From Acinetobacter calcoaceticus (lineage in GTDB: Bacteria; Pseudomonadota; Gammaproteobacteria; Pseudomonadales; Moraxellaceae): a stretch of 64,000 nucleotides of DNA. The stretch spans positions 16,591 to 80,590 of the forward strand of contig NZ_SLVJ01000008.1 in NCBI RefSeq assembly GCF_004345325.1, read 5' to 3'. The translations under genes and the position numbers were made by a program. The notes beneath the pieces were generated by a model, which was given only the letters and a program-made list of their open reading frames with translations, made no database searches and was not told where the DNA came from. Of this stretch, positions 35,093 through 44,302 are shown piece after piece (positions within the stretch are counted from its first letter, which is position 1; each line of letters opens with the position of its first letter).

Positions 35093-38000
35093 TTATTGCA
35101 GTACAGGTGGAATACTTGGCATCCCCACAGGTACTTGGATGATGAACTCTGGACACTGGGAAATTGCGACCCAACTGGTCAGACCTTCACGCCAAATCGT
35201 AGTCGCAACATTAATTTGCTGTTTCTGCAACATATCCATCACTTGCGCATGGTTAAAGGGTCCATACGGTTGCCCATTGATCGCAACATGATATTGATAT
35301 TGAGGCTGTTGCATAATCGGCGGTGGCATTGCAGCAGATAACGGCGGAGGTGTCATTCCAGCAGCAAACGGCATTGCACTTGCATCATTTGCAAGGACTT
35401 TTCGATGCAGTAGCTGTTCATGCATTTGCAAACTACTCGGTGCCATATTCAACACCCACTTCAAACGCGGGGTATTATTCTGCTCACGAATTTCTTCTTG
35501 ATAGGCATCTTCATCCGAATCTTTAACCACATTGGCCCACTTTTCCAATTCTTCGCGGTATTCAGTCAATTCAAATGCACGCTCAATATCATCCTGTGAA
35601 ATTTCACGGCGCTCAGCCAATGCCAACAGTTCTTTTTTCAACTCTTTGGTAATCGCACAAGCAAAACCGACATACTCCACCTGAGCACCGGATTCATTTT
35701 GAACCAGACGCGGCGTATAAACTTCTTTCTCGTAATAATCGGCCAGCGCAATCAGCATGGTTAAATTCGCTGAACTTAACGCATTAAATTTCTGTTGAAC
35801 TTGTTCATAAATATTATCGCGATACATAGATGGTAAGCCGTTGAGTCTAAAGCTACGTTCATTGCCTAAACGTCTTAAATCGCCCCGTGCCACAGCAAAC
35901 TCATATTGACCCACAGGAATGAGACCTGGCGCGTCACAACGCTTCAATACACCTAACATCACTGCTTTTAAATAGCATTTAAAATCATCGGCAAGCCCAT
36001 TAAGCTCATCGGGTGTAGGCGCATATGGATGTTTAAATCGGGTCGAATCGATATGGGTATGCAGTGGTGTACGTTCGCTCTCCTTACGATAGCTGGTACG
36101 CCAAGTTTCGATACCGCGTAAAATAGTCAATGGAATGCCCGAGAGTTCGACATAACAAACCGCACGTCCGGGTTCACCCGTTTCAACGATAGAGAGTGCT
36201 TGAGCATTTAGACCCAGACCACTGGGAATACATGCGCTTAATTCATGCTTGAATTTTTTACTAAATTGATCTGCACCATTGACACCAATAAAGCACTTGA
36301 AACGATCAGGTGGCGGGGTAAAGTCGCCGCCCATACGGGCATCAATCCACGGCATGGCACGTTGCAACCATTCAGTAAACACATTCTGACGCTCGACTAC
36401 ACTCATATTATCCAGCGCATCATAGAGTGCATCACTTTCCTCTTGGGAACTTTGCGCAGTATTCATCAAACGGCGTTCTGCCATTCGAATAATTTTCAGC
36501 AGCAACGGTGATTGCTGTTCAGGGTCAATCAATGCGCGAAATAACTCACGTGAACCGCCAAAGTCTTTGAAAGCTTCACTGGCCCAATCACATAATATGC
36601 GTGGGTCGATATCATGGTCTTTGACTTCATCTGTTTCAATAATTTGTAAGGTCGCATGCTTGGTGCGGATTTGCTGATGAATGACTTCACGATCACGATC
36701 CAGTCGTTTCATCATTTCAATGACTAAGTCTTGTCCATTGAGTAAATCACCGAGTACGCCATTCCATAGCGTCTTACCACTTTCATCTACACCGAAACTA
36801 TTCCCGAGCCAGTTGGAAATATCCTGCATTAACTCTATGGCTTCTATTGCAGCTTTGGCACGTAAATGGAAGGACAAGATATTCGCAATATCTTTACGCA
36901 AGTTATCGAGTACCGCACGTGCTTGCTCTTCATTACTTCCGCCACTGAATAGACTAAAGATGCCCTTACTCTTGGTTTCATCTAAGTCTTTGAGCTGTTT
37001 TTCATATTCATAGGTAAACAGCGCATCTTTGAGCGCGGCATAACGATTGGCAGAATTTTTTAATTGAATACAAATCCCAGAATTGGCATTTTCAATCCGG
37101 TCTTTAATTTGCTCAACCAATGAAATAACGTACTCAAAACCGCCTTGTTCCTGATTATCCAAGTACAAATATAGGCGGCTTTCGATGTCTTTTTTCAAGC
37201 TGTCAAATTTAGCCTTACGACGGCGCATAACGCGATCTTCAGCCGTTTCAGAAATCGCATCGGTATTACGGATCACATCACGCATTAAACCTTGCATGGT
37301 TTTGCGAACTTCACTGGCCCATTGATCACGATCGACATTACTGATTTCACTGATGCGTTGGCTGACGCGTTGCCGAGTCTCTTCAGCAATATCAATTTCC
37401 ACCCCAGATTGTCCAGAACGCAATAAAGTGTCTACGATCTCTAAATCCATAAACTCTGTATTTAATTCACGAATTTCTGGGTTTTTTAAAGTAGATGCTG
37501 AAAAATCAGGAAGATTATTGAAAGGAATCAGACCCAATGCCATATATTCAGACATAAAACTATCGCGCTGTTTTTCACTGGCGCGATTTGCAGCTGGATT
37601 TGCACTGGCCACGCCAAAAAACGCCTTGAGCATGTCAGAAGCCAAGCGATAGGAATATTCATCATGACGTGCGCGGCCAAGTGTATCCAGTGTGGACTGG
37701 CCAAATGCAGAATATGCACATGAATAATTCAGCTTCATATCACCAAAACGCCCTGTTGGAACAGGTGGTGAGTACATATGGATTTTGTGTTGACGTTGAT
37801 TGACCGCAACTGAGCGTTTGCGATTTGCGAAATCAGCAGAGCGAAAATCTTCAAATAAGGTATCCGCAATCATTGAATAAACATCATTCATGTTATCCGT
37901 ATGCTGACGCGCGAGGTTACCTGAATCGATTAAGTGAACTTCATCATAAGGTTTCAATGCCAATTGAGGACGATCAAAATCATCCCACTTTTCCACATAT

Positions 38001-38812
38001 TTTGAGTGGCCGACCATAGCAGATTCAACTTCCATCAGTGCGGCATAGGCATTCGCCTCAGTACGTGATTTATTGGCATTTGAATATCCAGTCGGCAAAA
38101 ACAACATCAGTTCAACATCAGCCGCTTCAACTTCATTGCTGGCTACCCATTTGGACAACCACCCCATATCCAAAAATGAACCTGATCCTGTACCACCCGC
38201 CACTGAACCCATGATCACGATACGAAATTTACTGGTATCAAGCTGTAAATTAAGTTTTTTCAAAATATCATCACGCGAAAGACCCGCTTTAAGCGTATTT
38301 AATTTTGAGCGAATTTTGTCACGTGTTTTAGGGTATTTATCATAAAAATACAGCCGTGATACAGCTCGAATTTGCCCGGCACCTTTCGCAGGATCAATCC
38401 CTAGTTCCCGAATTTTTTTAGGTGTTAATGGCAACCAGCTTTGTATATGTGGGTAACGACTTAGAGAAGCATCATCACGGCTGTATTTTTCAATATCAAA
38501 AGATTCAACAATTTTTTCATCATCGGTAAATTTGACCAAGTTATATTGCAAATCTTCAGTTTGCGCACGACCGCTGTCAATGATCGCACCTTGGTCCAAG
38601 TCAAAATGAATAAATTGCGCAATGGGAAACTGGGACAAGTTTTCTAAGCGCACATTATCGCTGCCCCAACTCGCATTCAGAATACGACGACGCACACGCA
38701 TCATCACTTCCATCCCTGTGCCCCCCACCCCAATATAGAGTGTAGGTCTAAGTTTGACGGTTTGCTCGCTCTTGACGGCAGAGCTGGTGTTGACGCTTGG
38801 TGCATCTGACAT
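35093..38812 (-). CDS. Tubulin/FtsZ-superfamily GTPase-like protein with C-terminal GYF_2-like domain
   Basis: A 1239-residue cytosolic protein. The N-terminal third is the tubulin-like nucleotide domain (Tubulin_2 type): GVGGTGMEVMMRVRRRIL (28-45), KGAGQIRAVSRLYFY (143-157) and the tubulin signature loop GSVAGGTGSGSFLDM (202-216), followed by VELMLFLPTGYSNANKSRTEANAYAAL. A long helical middle of unknown fold follows (about 500-1110). A GYF_2-like module lies at 1172-1222 (INGQPYGPFNHAQVMDMLQ, TTIWREGLTSWVAI), a fold used for binding proline-rich peptides. It is far longer than FtsZ (about 390), so it is not the division protein. ATG 38812 follows CTGGGGAAAA. It is the centre of the operon. 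Confidence 0.85.
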   Translation of the reverse strand: MSDAPSVNTSSAVKSEQTVKLRPTLYIGVGGTGMEVMMRVRRRILNASWGSDNVRLENLSQFPIAQFIHFDLDQGAIIDSGRAQTEDLQYNLVKFTDDEKIVESFDIEKYSRDDASLSRYPHIQSWLPLTPKKIRELGIDPAKGAGQIRAVSRLYFYDKYPKTRDKIRSKLNTLKAGLSRDDILKKLNLQLDTSKFRIVIMGSVAGGTGSGSFLDMGWLSKWVASNEVEAADVELMLFLPTGYSNANKSRTEANAYAALMEVESAMVGHSKYVEKWDDFDRPQLALKPYDEVHLIDSGNLARQHTDNMNDVYSMIADTLFEDFRSADFANRKRSVAVNQRQHKIHMYSPPVPTGRFGDMKLNYSCAYSAFGQSTLDTLGRARHDEYSYRLASDMLKAFFGVASANPAANRASEKQRDSFMSEYMALGLIPFNNLPDFSASTLKNPEIRELNTEFMDLEIVDTLLRSGQSGVEIDIAEETRQRVSQRISEISNVDRDQWASEVRKTMQGLMRDVIRNTDAISETAEDRVMRRRKAKFDSLKKDIESRLYLYLDNQEQGGFEYVISLVEQIKDRIENANSGICIQLKNSANRYAALKDALFTYEYEKQLKDLDETKSKGIFSLFSGGSNEEQARAVLDNLRKDIANILSFHLRAKAAIEAIELMQDISNWLGNSFGVDESGKTLWNGVLGDLLNGQDLVIEMMKRLDRDREVIHQQIRTKHATLQIIETDEVKDHDIDPRILCDWASEAFKDFGGSRELFRALIDPEQQSPLLLKIIRMAERRLMNTAQSSQEESDALYDALDNMSVVERQNVFTEWLQRAMPWIDARMGGDFTPPPDRFKCFIGVNGADQFSKKFKHELSACIPSGLGLNAQALSIVETGEPGRAVCYVELSGIPLTILRGIETWRTSYRKESERTPLHTHIDSTRFKHPYAPTPDELNGLADDFKCYLKAVMLGVLKRCDAPGLIPVGQYEFAVARGDLRRLGNERSFRLNGLPSMYRDNIYEQVQQKFNALSSANLTMLIALADYYEKEVYTPRLVQNESGAQVEYVGFACAITKELKKELLALAERREISQDDIERAFELTEYREELEKWANVVKDSDEDAYQEEIREQNNTPRLKWVLNMAPSSLQMHEQLLHRKVLANDASAMPFAAGMTPPPLSAAMPPPIMQQPQYQYHVAINGQPYGPFNHAQVMDMLQKQQINVATTIWREGLTSWVAISQCPEFIIQVPVGMPSIPPVLQ

Positions 38813-38850
38813 TGCTTTTCCCCAGTAATTTTTTGATTCTTAAAATGTGT

Positions 38851-39255
38851 TTAAGCGCGACTTGATGTAAAAGTGAATACCGCACTGACGATTGCGACGA
38901 CAGCCAAGGGAGCAAAAATTAATAAAGATAAAAACCGTGAAGGATTTACTGCGGCCAATACTGCACCGATGGCAATCGATGCCAAGAAAATAAATAACCA
39001 CCATCCAGCCATAGTTGCTTTACTTGGGGAGACGCGTTTTTTAACCAGACTGTTGGTAAAACCACGTTTTGCAAAAAAGAAAGCGATTAATAAGACAATG
39101 ATAATTCCACCTGCAATCATCAAGTCTCGTGCACCTGTTTCTTCCTGTACCGTTGGCATTGAAGGATTTTCAGAGCTTTGAGACACAGTTGCAGTCTGCG
39201 TTTTATCGTCTGCTGTTGGTAAAACAAAGCCATTATTTTCTGATGAAGATGACAT
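38851..39255 (-). CDS. Three-helix membrane protein of the tubulin-like operon
   Basis: A 134-residue protein. A polar Ser/Thr-rich N-terminus (1-40) is followed by three membrane helices: about 44-63, 83-103 and 107-130. A basic loop (KRGFTNSLVKKRVSPSK) lies between helices one and two. I do not recognise a family. It lies 38 bp before the tubulin-like gene and 13 bp after the VWA-like gene, so it is a probable membrane partner. ATG 39255 follows AGGGGTATTT. Confidence 0.65.
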   Translation of the reverse strand: MSSSSENNGFVLPTADDKTQTATVSQSSENPSMPTVQEETGARDLMIAGGIIIVLLIAFFFAKRGFTNSLVKKRVSPSKATMAGWWLFIFLASIAIGAVLAAVNPSRFLSLLIFAPLAVVAIVSAVFTFTSSRA

Positions 39256-39268
39256 AAATACCCCTAAA

Positions 39269-40741
39269 TTATATTGAACGTACTGTAACTGAGAATTCTT
39301 GATCTAAAATTTGAACCTGTGGATCAGATAGACCGCGTTTAACAACCGCAATTTCTCGACCCGAATCTGCATAAATTGAGCAACGCCCAAAAGGTTTAAG
39401 TTGAATGGTTTGTTTTTTTATACCATTCACCCAAACATCATAGCGCTTACGTTTCGAGCCCAATACTGCCGCCAAAAGCAGCAATAAAATGATGAATAAC
39501 AGTGCCCCGAACATGACCACAATTGGCCACAATGGATATTGCAATTTAAATTGAACTGGAATAGTCGCAGTGGAGGATTGAATACTTTGTGGCGCAACGA
39601 ACACATCTGAAAGTGGATCACCAGGGAAAATGCTTTGTAAGTTTTCTTTAAACTCTTCAGACAAACTTAATTTTTGCTCGTATAACGTCACATTTATGGT
39701 TGCGGGTATGGTGACTGCTTTACCCATGGCTTTAAATACTTCAAAAGACCAGGGTGAAACGATTAAGCTTGCAGGGATAGGAACGTCAAAGACTAAATTA
39801 ATATTATCTTTAGTCAAAAGGCGAATATCTGTCTGCGAAATATTCATTGGCGCTTGTTTGCCATTCGCCAAGATCAGCTTGGCTTCGATTTGAGTTGCTG
39901 CGATGTTGTAAGGATAAAAATTGTTTTTCAAATCTGCAGTCAATTTCAGATCAGGAATCGCATTTTTAGCTTCTAATTCAAAAACCAAAGTTCTTCCATC
40001 TGCTGCAATTGCAGTATGAATATCCTTCGAGTTTTTAATACCCGTTGAAATCAATTTGATCGGTTCTTTGTCTAAGGGTTTTAGCAATGCGGGTTGCTGG
40101 GTAAATACTTTAGACATTCGCCCAGAGTCAATAAGTTGATTCAACTCCACTTCAGCACTTTCACCATAGGCGAGTGCATAAACCATCAGTCCAGAGGCGT
40201 TAAAATGATCACCTTCTACGGGCATTTTCAAAGGAAAGGCAACAACTTTATTGATGGCTCCGGCATGGTGAATTAATTGGTAAAACTCTCTATTTCGCTC
40301 AGCCGTCGCTTCATCATTATTCGGACTATTTTTATTATTGGTGAAAATCCAGATTATTCCTGATTTCTTATTAAAGGGTCCTACTATTGTTGAATAGACC
40401 GCTTCTTTAAAATCAGTATCGGCATAGGCGTATTCAGATTTTTTGGCAATATCTTGTTGCGCCAACAACTCAGAGAGATTTTTTTGTTGAGTGCTGTTAA
40501 AGATCACCTGGGGAGATACGGCGACGGCATTACTTTGGTTAAAAACAGACACCACGAATGGATCTTTTGCTGTGGTCACAGTCTGAACCACAGCTTCAAC
40601 CAAGGGCTTGAATTGTGATTTTTCATCTTGATAGAAAGGTTCCATCCAGCCCGAATTTTGTACTAAAAATGCATGCTGTCCTGCAAACCCAGCACCGGAC
40701 ATTAATCCGATGAATATAGCCATCATGACTTTTTTCATCAT
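39269..40741 (-). CDS. Exported, membrane-anchored VWA-like protein
   Basis: A 490-residue protein with a signal peptide (MMKKVMMAIFIGLMSGAGFA). The region after it resembles a von Willebrand A fold: HAFLVQNSGWMEPFY, DPFVVSVFNQSNAVAVS, and KKSGIIWIFTNNKNSP as a central strand. The usual DxSxS metal motif is replaced by QNSGW, so metal binding may be lost. A beta-rich section (about 240-400) leads to one membrane helix (about 404-428) and a 62-residue cytosolic tail. The signal and helix place most of it in the periplasm. Its ATG overlaps the upstream stop as ATGA. Confidence 0.65.
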   Translation of the reverse strand: MMKKVMMAIFIGLMSGAGFAGQHAFLVQNSGWMEPFYQDEKSQFKPLVEAVVQTVTTAKDPFVVSVFNQSNAVAVSPQVIFNSTQQKNLSELLAQQDIAKKSEYAYADTDFKEAVYSTIVGPFNKKSGIIWIFTNNKNSPNNDEATAERNREFYQLIHHAGAINKVVAFPLKMPVEGDHFNASGLMVYALAYGESAEVELNQLIDSGRMSKVFTQQPALLKPLDKEPIKLISTGIKNSKDIHTAIAADGRTLVFELEAKNAIPDLKLTADLKNNFYPYNIAATQIEAKLILANGKQAPMNISQTDIRLLTKDNINLVFDVPIPASLIVSPWSFEVFKAMGKAVTIPATINVTLYEQKLSLSEEFKENLQSIFPGDPLSDVFVAPQSIQSSTATIPVQFKLQYPLWPIVVMFGALLFIILLLLLAAVLGSKRKRYDVWVNGIKKQTIQLKPFGRCSIYADSGREIAVVKRGLSDPQVQILDQEFSVTVRSI

Positions 40742-42201
40742 TGTATCTCCCAACCGAGTAATTCATTTAAACTGGGGTTATAGAAATACACATGTGATTG
40801 ATGATAAAAAAACCGAGAATCCAGCGGCTTTTTAACTTGAACTCGATGAATCAAACCTGGATGATCATGACTATCGAGAAACAGCATAATATCCTGTGGG
40901 GTTTCAGCATTTAATTTAAGATCAATGGATTGCGAACTGTCAGTCTCGAACCTAAAACCTAGGATTCGTTGATTAACTGCATCTTCAATGAGTGGCACAA
41001 CGATTTTTTGGTCATGCGCGCTATTGGCAGATTCTGACCAAATTTCACCGTTGATGGGATCTTGAAAACTATATTTCACTCGACCTGTGGTAAAACGAAA
41101 TGAAGATTTAATCTGAATTTTATTCGCAGGTGCATTCAGCTCAACATAATACCAACCATCATCATTTTTTTGGCAGAGCTGATAAAACTTTCCAGAACGA
41201 TCCAAGTAGGGTGCACCGAATCGAAAATCTGGTATGAGGCTTGGTAGCCATTGTTCATAATGACTACTCAAATTATGCTCTGCATCAATCTCTAATATGA
41301 GTTGGCCTGCACTCCCCACCCAGATTAAACATTGCGGGTCATAAACCATTTTTTCAAAATAAAGCGCACTACCCAATGGACCAGCAGATTGTACATCAAT
41401 GACCTGCTGGCTCAGAATATCGACTATTTTTATGTGTTGGTCGATAAACATCGCGACGACTAAATGCTTATTCCAATATACAGCTTGACTTAAACAGATA
41501 CCTTTATGAGCGCTATATTCTACTTTATAACTCATTTCTAGGCCGTTAATCGTAATACACGCTAAACCCTGAGTGGTAGGAACATACAGTTGATGCTGAT
41601 GGGTATCTTGATTATAAAAACTCACCGCTTGCCAAGACTGTAACAATGCTTCTGGACAAGATGAAAGACGCGAACCTACTGGGTTCAGGATCTTCCAAAT
41701 CTGTTGTTGTTCATTTAAAAGATATAGTGCGCCATCATTTTTATTTAATGCAATCAGTTGCTGATACGGCGTGCCAATACAGATAGATAAAAATTCGAAA
41801 CTTCCAGCTAAATCAAAGCGTATTTGCACAGGCGCAGCACTACTCGGATCCTCAGGAAATTTTTTTAATAGATGTAAATTTCTACTCAATTGCAATCCGT
41901 TATGACCAACTTCCTTCGGCTGATTTAGCGCATCAGTACTGTTGCCAAAAGCACCTAACCAGTAATGCTCAGGTCGATAAATTCGACGTTCAAGTTTAGT
42001 ACCGGAATCAGGATGAAATTTAAATTCGACAGGAAAGCATTGGCCATTTAAAACCGGTAAATTAAGCAACTGCTTGACCAATGTTGGATCCATATGATTA
42101 GGAATATTTAGCTTGTTTCGGCTCACCAAGGTATAGCCATTTTTTTTATCTTGACGCCAAGTTCCTGATGGAAGCTCCCACCCTAAATTTTCCTGATTCA
42201 A
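40738..42201 (-). CDS. Large cytosolic protein of unknown fold, first gene of the tubulin-like operon
   Basis: A 487-residue protein without signal or helices, and no family that I recognise. The composition and repeated short beta-strands (YQQLIALNKNDGALYLLNEQ, LVVAMFIDQHIKIVDILSQQ, LIWVGSAGQLILEIDAEHN) look like a beta-propeller, which is inference. The only plausible N-terminal start is TTG 42201 (MNQENLGWELPSG), seven bases after GGGGTG; the next ATG would remove 36 residues. It overlaps the VWA-like gene by 4 bases. It is probably the promoter-proximal gene. Confidence 0.65.
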   Translation of the reverse strand: MNQENLGWELPSGTWRQDKKNGYTLVSRNKLNIPNHMDPTLVKQLLNLPVLNGQCFPVEFKFHPDSGTKLERRIYRPEHYWLGAFGNSTDALNQPKEVGHNGLQLSRNLHLLKKFPEDPSSAAPVQIRFDLAGSFEFLSICIGTPYQQLIALNKNDGALYLLNEQQQIWKILNPVGSRLSSCPEALLQSWQAVSFYNQDTHQHQLYVPTTQGLACITINGLEMSYKVEYSAHKGICLSQAVYWNKHLVVAMFIDQHIKIVDILSQQVIDVQSAGPLGSALYFEKMVYDPQCLIWVGSAGQLILEIDAEHNLSSHYEQWLPSLIPDFRFGAPYLDRSGKFYQLCQKNDDGWYYVELNAPANKIQIKSSFRFTTGRVKYSFQDPINGEIWSESANSAHDQKIVVPLIEDAVNQRILGFRFETDSSQSIDLKLNAETPQDIMLFLDSHDHPGLIHRVQVKKPLDSRFFYHQSHVYFYNPSLNELLGWEIQ

Positions 42202-42498
42202 AAAAACACCCCAAACTTTTTTATAAAAAAATTTATATATTTTACATTCTAGTGGAAAAACACAACTTTCAAATACATTAATGATAAAATTTTATCCTTA
42301 ATTTTCAAATATTAATTTTTATCATGCAATCCAAAACCATTATTAAGTCATGATTAATTAAATAACCATTATTCTGTATATGTGGTGAGTTTTGCGCTGT
42401 GGAAACGTATTTGAAGTCATCTTAAGCTTTAAGATTGAAAGTCACAGCCCAAGGTTTTAGGCTGGAATGAATCGCTTTAGCGATCCCTATATCGCCTG
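42202..42498 (-). promoter_or_regulatory. AT-rich region upstream of the tubulin-like operon
   Basis: Very AT-rich, as expected for the operon promoter. On the minus strand a TTGAAA and a TAGAAT lie 15 bases apart (about 42250-42277), slightly short for a sigma-70 promoter. No other structure seen. Confidence 0.35.
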
Positions 42499-42835
42499 AG
42501 CAATGAATGCATTTTGCATGCTACAGCGGCTGATTCTTTGCGGAAAATTGCTGTGGTTTTATAAGGATGGATTTCCTGAAACGCCAATGATTGACGTTGT
42601 TTCGCCAACCATTGGTCAACACCCCAGTCTAGGCCGACATTAGTTCTGGGATGATTTTGCATTTGCAACCCGTGAAGGTTTGATTGCTTCTGCGCTCGAT
42701 ATAACTGATCCTGCTGTGATTGCGGCACAAGGTATTACTGGCCCTTTTAAACACATCACTTTTAACGTTGCAATGGTTAAAGATCACGATACCGCACCGA
42801 CCACTGAGATTGATCGCCGCCATGCAATTGCTTAA
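42499..42835 (+). pseudogene. Decayed gene fragment, product unknown
   Basis: On the plus strand a protein-like reading starts SNECILHATAADSLRKIAVV, shifts frame near 42560 to LLWFYKDGFPETPMIDVVSP, is stopped by TAG at 42641-42643, and continues as FWDDFAFATREGLIASALDI to HDTAPTTEIDRRHAIA and TAA at 42833. The amino-acid character is that of a real enzyme C-terminus, but I cannot name the family. At least one frameshift and one nonsense codon make it a remnant. Confidence 0.5.
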
Positions 42836-42932
42836 ATATTAAGTATGGGCCCCGAGTCCGTATAAGCTAAAACCAGTCCTGAGGTGTGTGGCAATGCGAC
42901 GCACCTTTCAAACTTGCCCACACGTATAATAT

Positions 42933-43823
42933 TCAGTCCTTATTCTGAGTTGCAAACCAACAAAATATCGACCCTATGCAAATCATGGCTGCCCCCTGCC
43001 AAAAAGAAATCGACAATGGTGTACTTAACAACACCGCAGCCAAGGCCGCTGAAAGTACGGGTATAAAGTAGGAGGCTCCGGCCAGAATGGTCATGTTGCC
43101 ATGTATAATCCCCACATTCCAAGCCGCATAACCAAAGCCCATTGCTGCCGCTGCAAGCAGTAAATACACCACGGCCTGAACACTAAAATCCATCGCTTCT
43201 GCGGGGAACATAAAGTACTTCACCCATAATGCCAATGCTGTCAGTATAAAAAATAAGGTCACCCCATTTTTACCGTTTGCAATCCTTGCGGTCACGGTAC
43301 AGTAAGCTGCCCAAATAAATGCACCGATCAATGCCAGTCCGTAGCTCAGTGGATTATCTCGGACATTATTTGCCATCGAGAGCATATTGATGCCCTCATC
43401 ACCGGCTAAAACCCAAACGATCCCAGTCATCGCCAGAATAAAACCGGGAATGATCCATAAATTGGTTTTTTGCTGATTAAATATAATCGCGGCAACCATC
43501 GTTAATGCTGGCCATAAATAATTCACCATACCGACTTCAATCGCTTGGCGATGGGTGTGTGCATAGCCAATGGAGAGCGCTAAACACAACTCATAAGATA
43601 CAAATAATATGCTGCCCCAAAACAAATAGCGTTTAGGGAATTCGGATAACTTGCTAAACCCCACAGTGAGTAACAGAAATATTGCAGCGACTGTATATAT
43701 CATCGCTGCGCCACCTGTAGCCCCTAAGTGTTCACTGACACTGCGGATCAAGCCAACAATGGCACTCCAGAGTAAGATAGCAATCAAGCCGATGCAGGTG
43801 GCTTGGGTTTTATTCATCATCAT
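42933..43823 (-). CDS. yddG: EamA-family (DMT) exporter, YddG-like
   Basis: A 296-residue, ten-helix inner-membrane transporter of the drug/metabolite superfamily. It begins MMMNKTQATCIGLIAILLWS and contains GYAHTHRQAIEVGMVNYLWP, a stretch typical of YddG, the exporter of aromatic amino acids and some herbicides such as paraquat. The C-terminal repeat contains YAAWNVGIIHGNMTILAGAS. Gene fragments flank it on both sides, so it may have arrived or been moved with accessory DNA. Two ATG codons lie at the start; 43823 is the first. Confidence 0.82.
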   Translation of the reverse strand: MMMNKTQATCIGLIAILLWSAIVGLIRSVSEHLGATGGAAMIYTVAAIFLLLTVGFSKLSEFPKRYLFWGSILFVSYELCLALSIGYAHTHRQAIEVGMVNYLWPALTMVAAIIFNQQKTNLWIIPGFILAMTGIVWVLAGDEGINMLSMANNVRDNPLSYGLALIGAFIWAAYCTVTARIANGKNGVTLFFILTALALWVKYFMFPAEAMDFSVQAVVYLLLAAAAMGFGYAAWNVGIIHGNMTILAGASYFIPVLSAALAAVLLSTPLSISFWQGAAMICIGSIFCWFATQNKD

Positions 43824-43843
43824 TCTTCACTACTTGGCTGAGG

Positions 43844-44203
43844 TTAAATCTCAATTTTCCATGCCGACTGCTCTACAAGCTTTCCATCCCGTATATGCAT
43901 CATTACAGCATAGCTTGCCGCACCACCTTGACTAAAAGTATTCAACACATAGATATCATCATTTAAATAATAAATATTAAAATCCGCCAATTCATTTTTA
44001 CCGCTACCTAGCCCCTCAGTCGGAAAGAAATACGGCTCAAGTTGATTAGAATCAAGTTTAATCACCTTTGATTGATATGTAATGCTGATCTGATTGAGCT
44101 GTGAAAATCGTTCATCTGGGATATCGCCTTCTGTTCCAAAAAATTCTTTATTTTTATAATACTGATGTATGCTGTTTAGATCTTTTTCTGAGGCTGGCGA
44201 CTA
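43844..44203 (-). pseudogene. N-terminally truncated hypothetical gene
   Basis: The open frame runs from just after a TAG near 44204 to TAA at 43844 and reads SPASEKDLNSIHQYYKNKEF, ERFSQLNQISITYQSKVIKL to the end SAWKIEI. It has coding character but no start codon with a site except a weak internal GTG at 44065. It looks like the C-terminal 119 residues of a lost larger gene. Product unknown. Confidence 0.5.
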
Positions 44204-44229
44204 CCAGTGGTTGATTGTTTGTAGTCAAA

Positions 44230-44259
44230 ACTAAGTACCTAAATGATGTTAGGTACTAT
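44230..44259 (-). terminator. Terminator downstream of druE
   Basis: A near-perfect stem, AGTACCTA and TAGGTACT with a loop of about 8 bases, followed on the minus strand by TAGTTTT. It lies about 45 bases beyond the druE stop. Confidence 0.6.
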
Positions 44260-44302
44260 CAGAAAGATTTAGGAGCATTAGACGTAGTGATTCAGCGGAT
44301 GC

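Noticed and set aside
35093..38812. Cell-division FtsZ
   Set aside because: Three times too long, not in a dcw context, and carries extra domains; only the superfamily is shared.
42477..42728. 83-codon open frame on the minus strand
   Set aside because: The opposite strand shows better protein character as a decayed gene, so this is its shadow.
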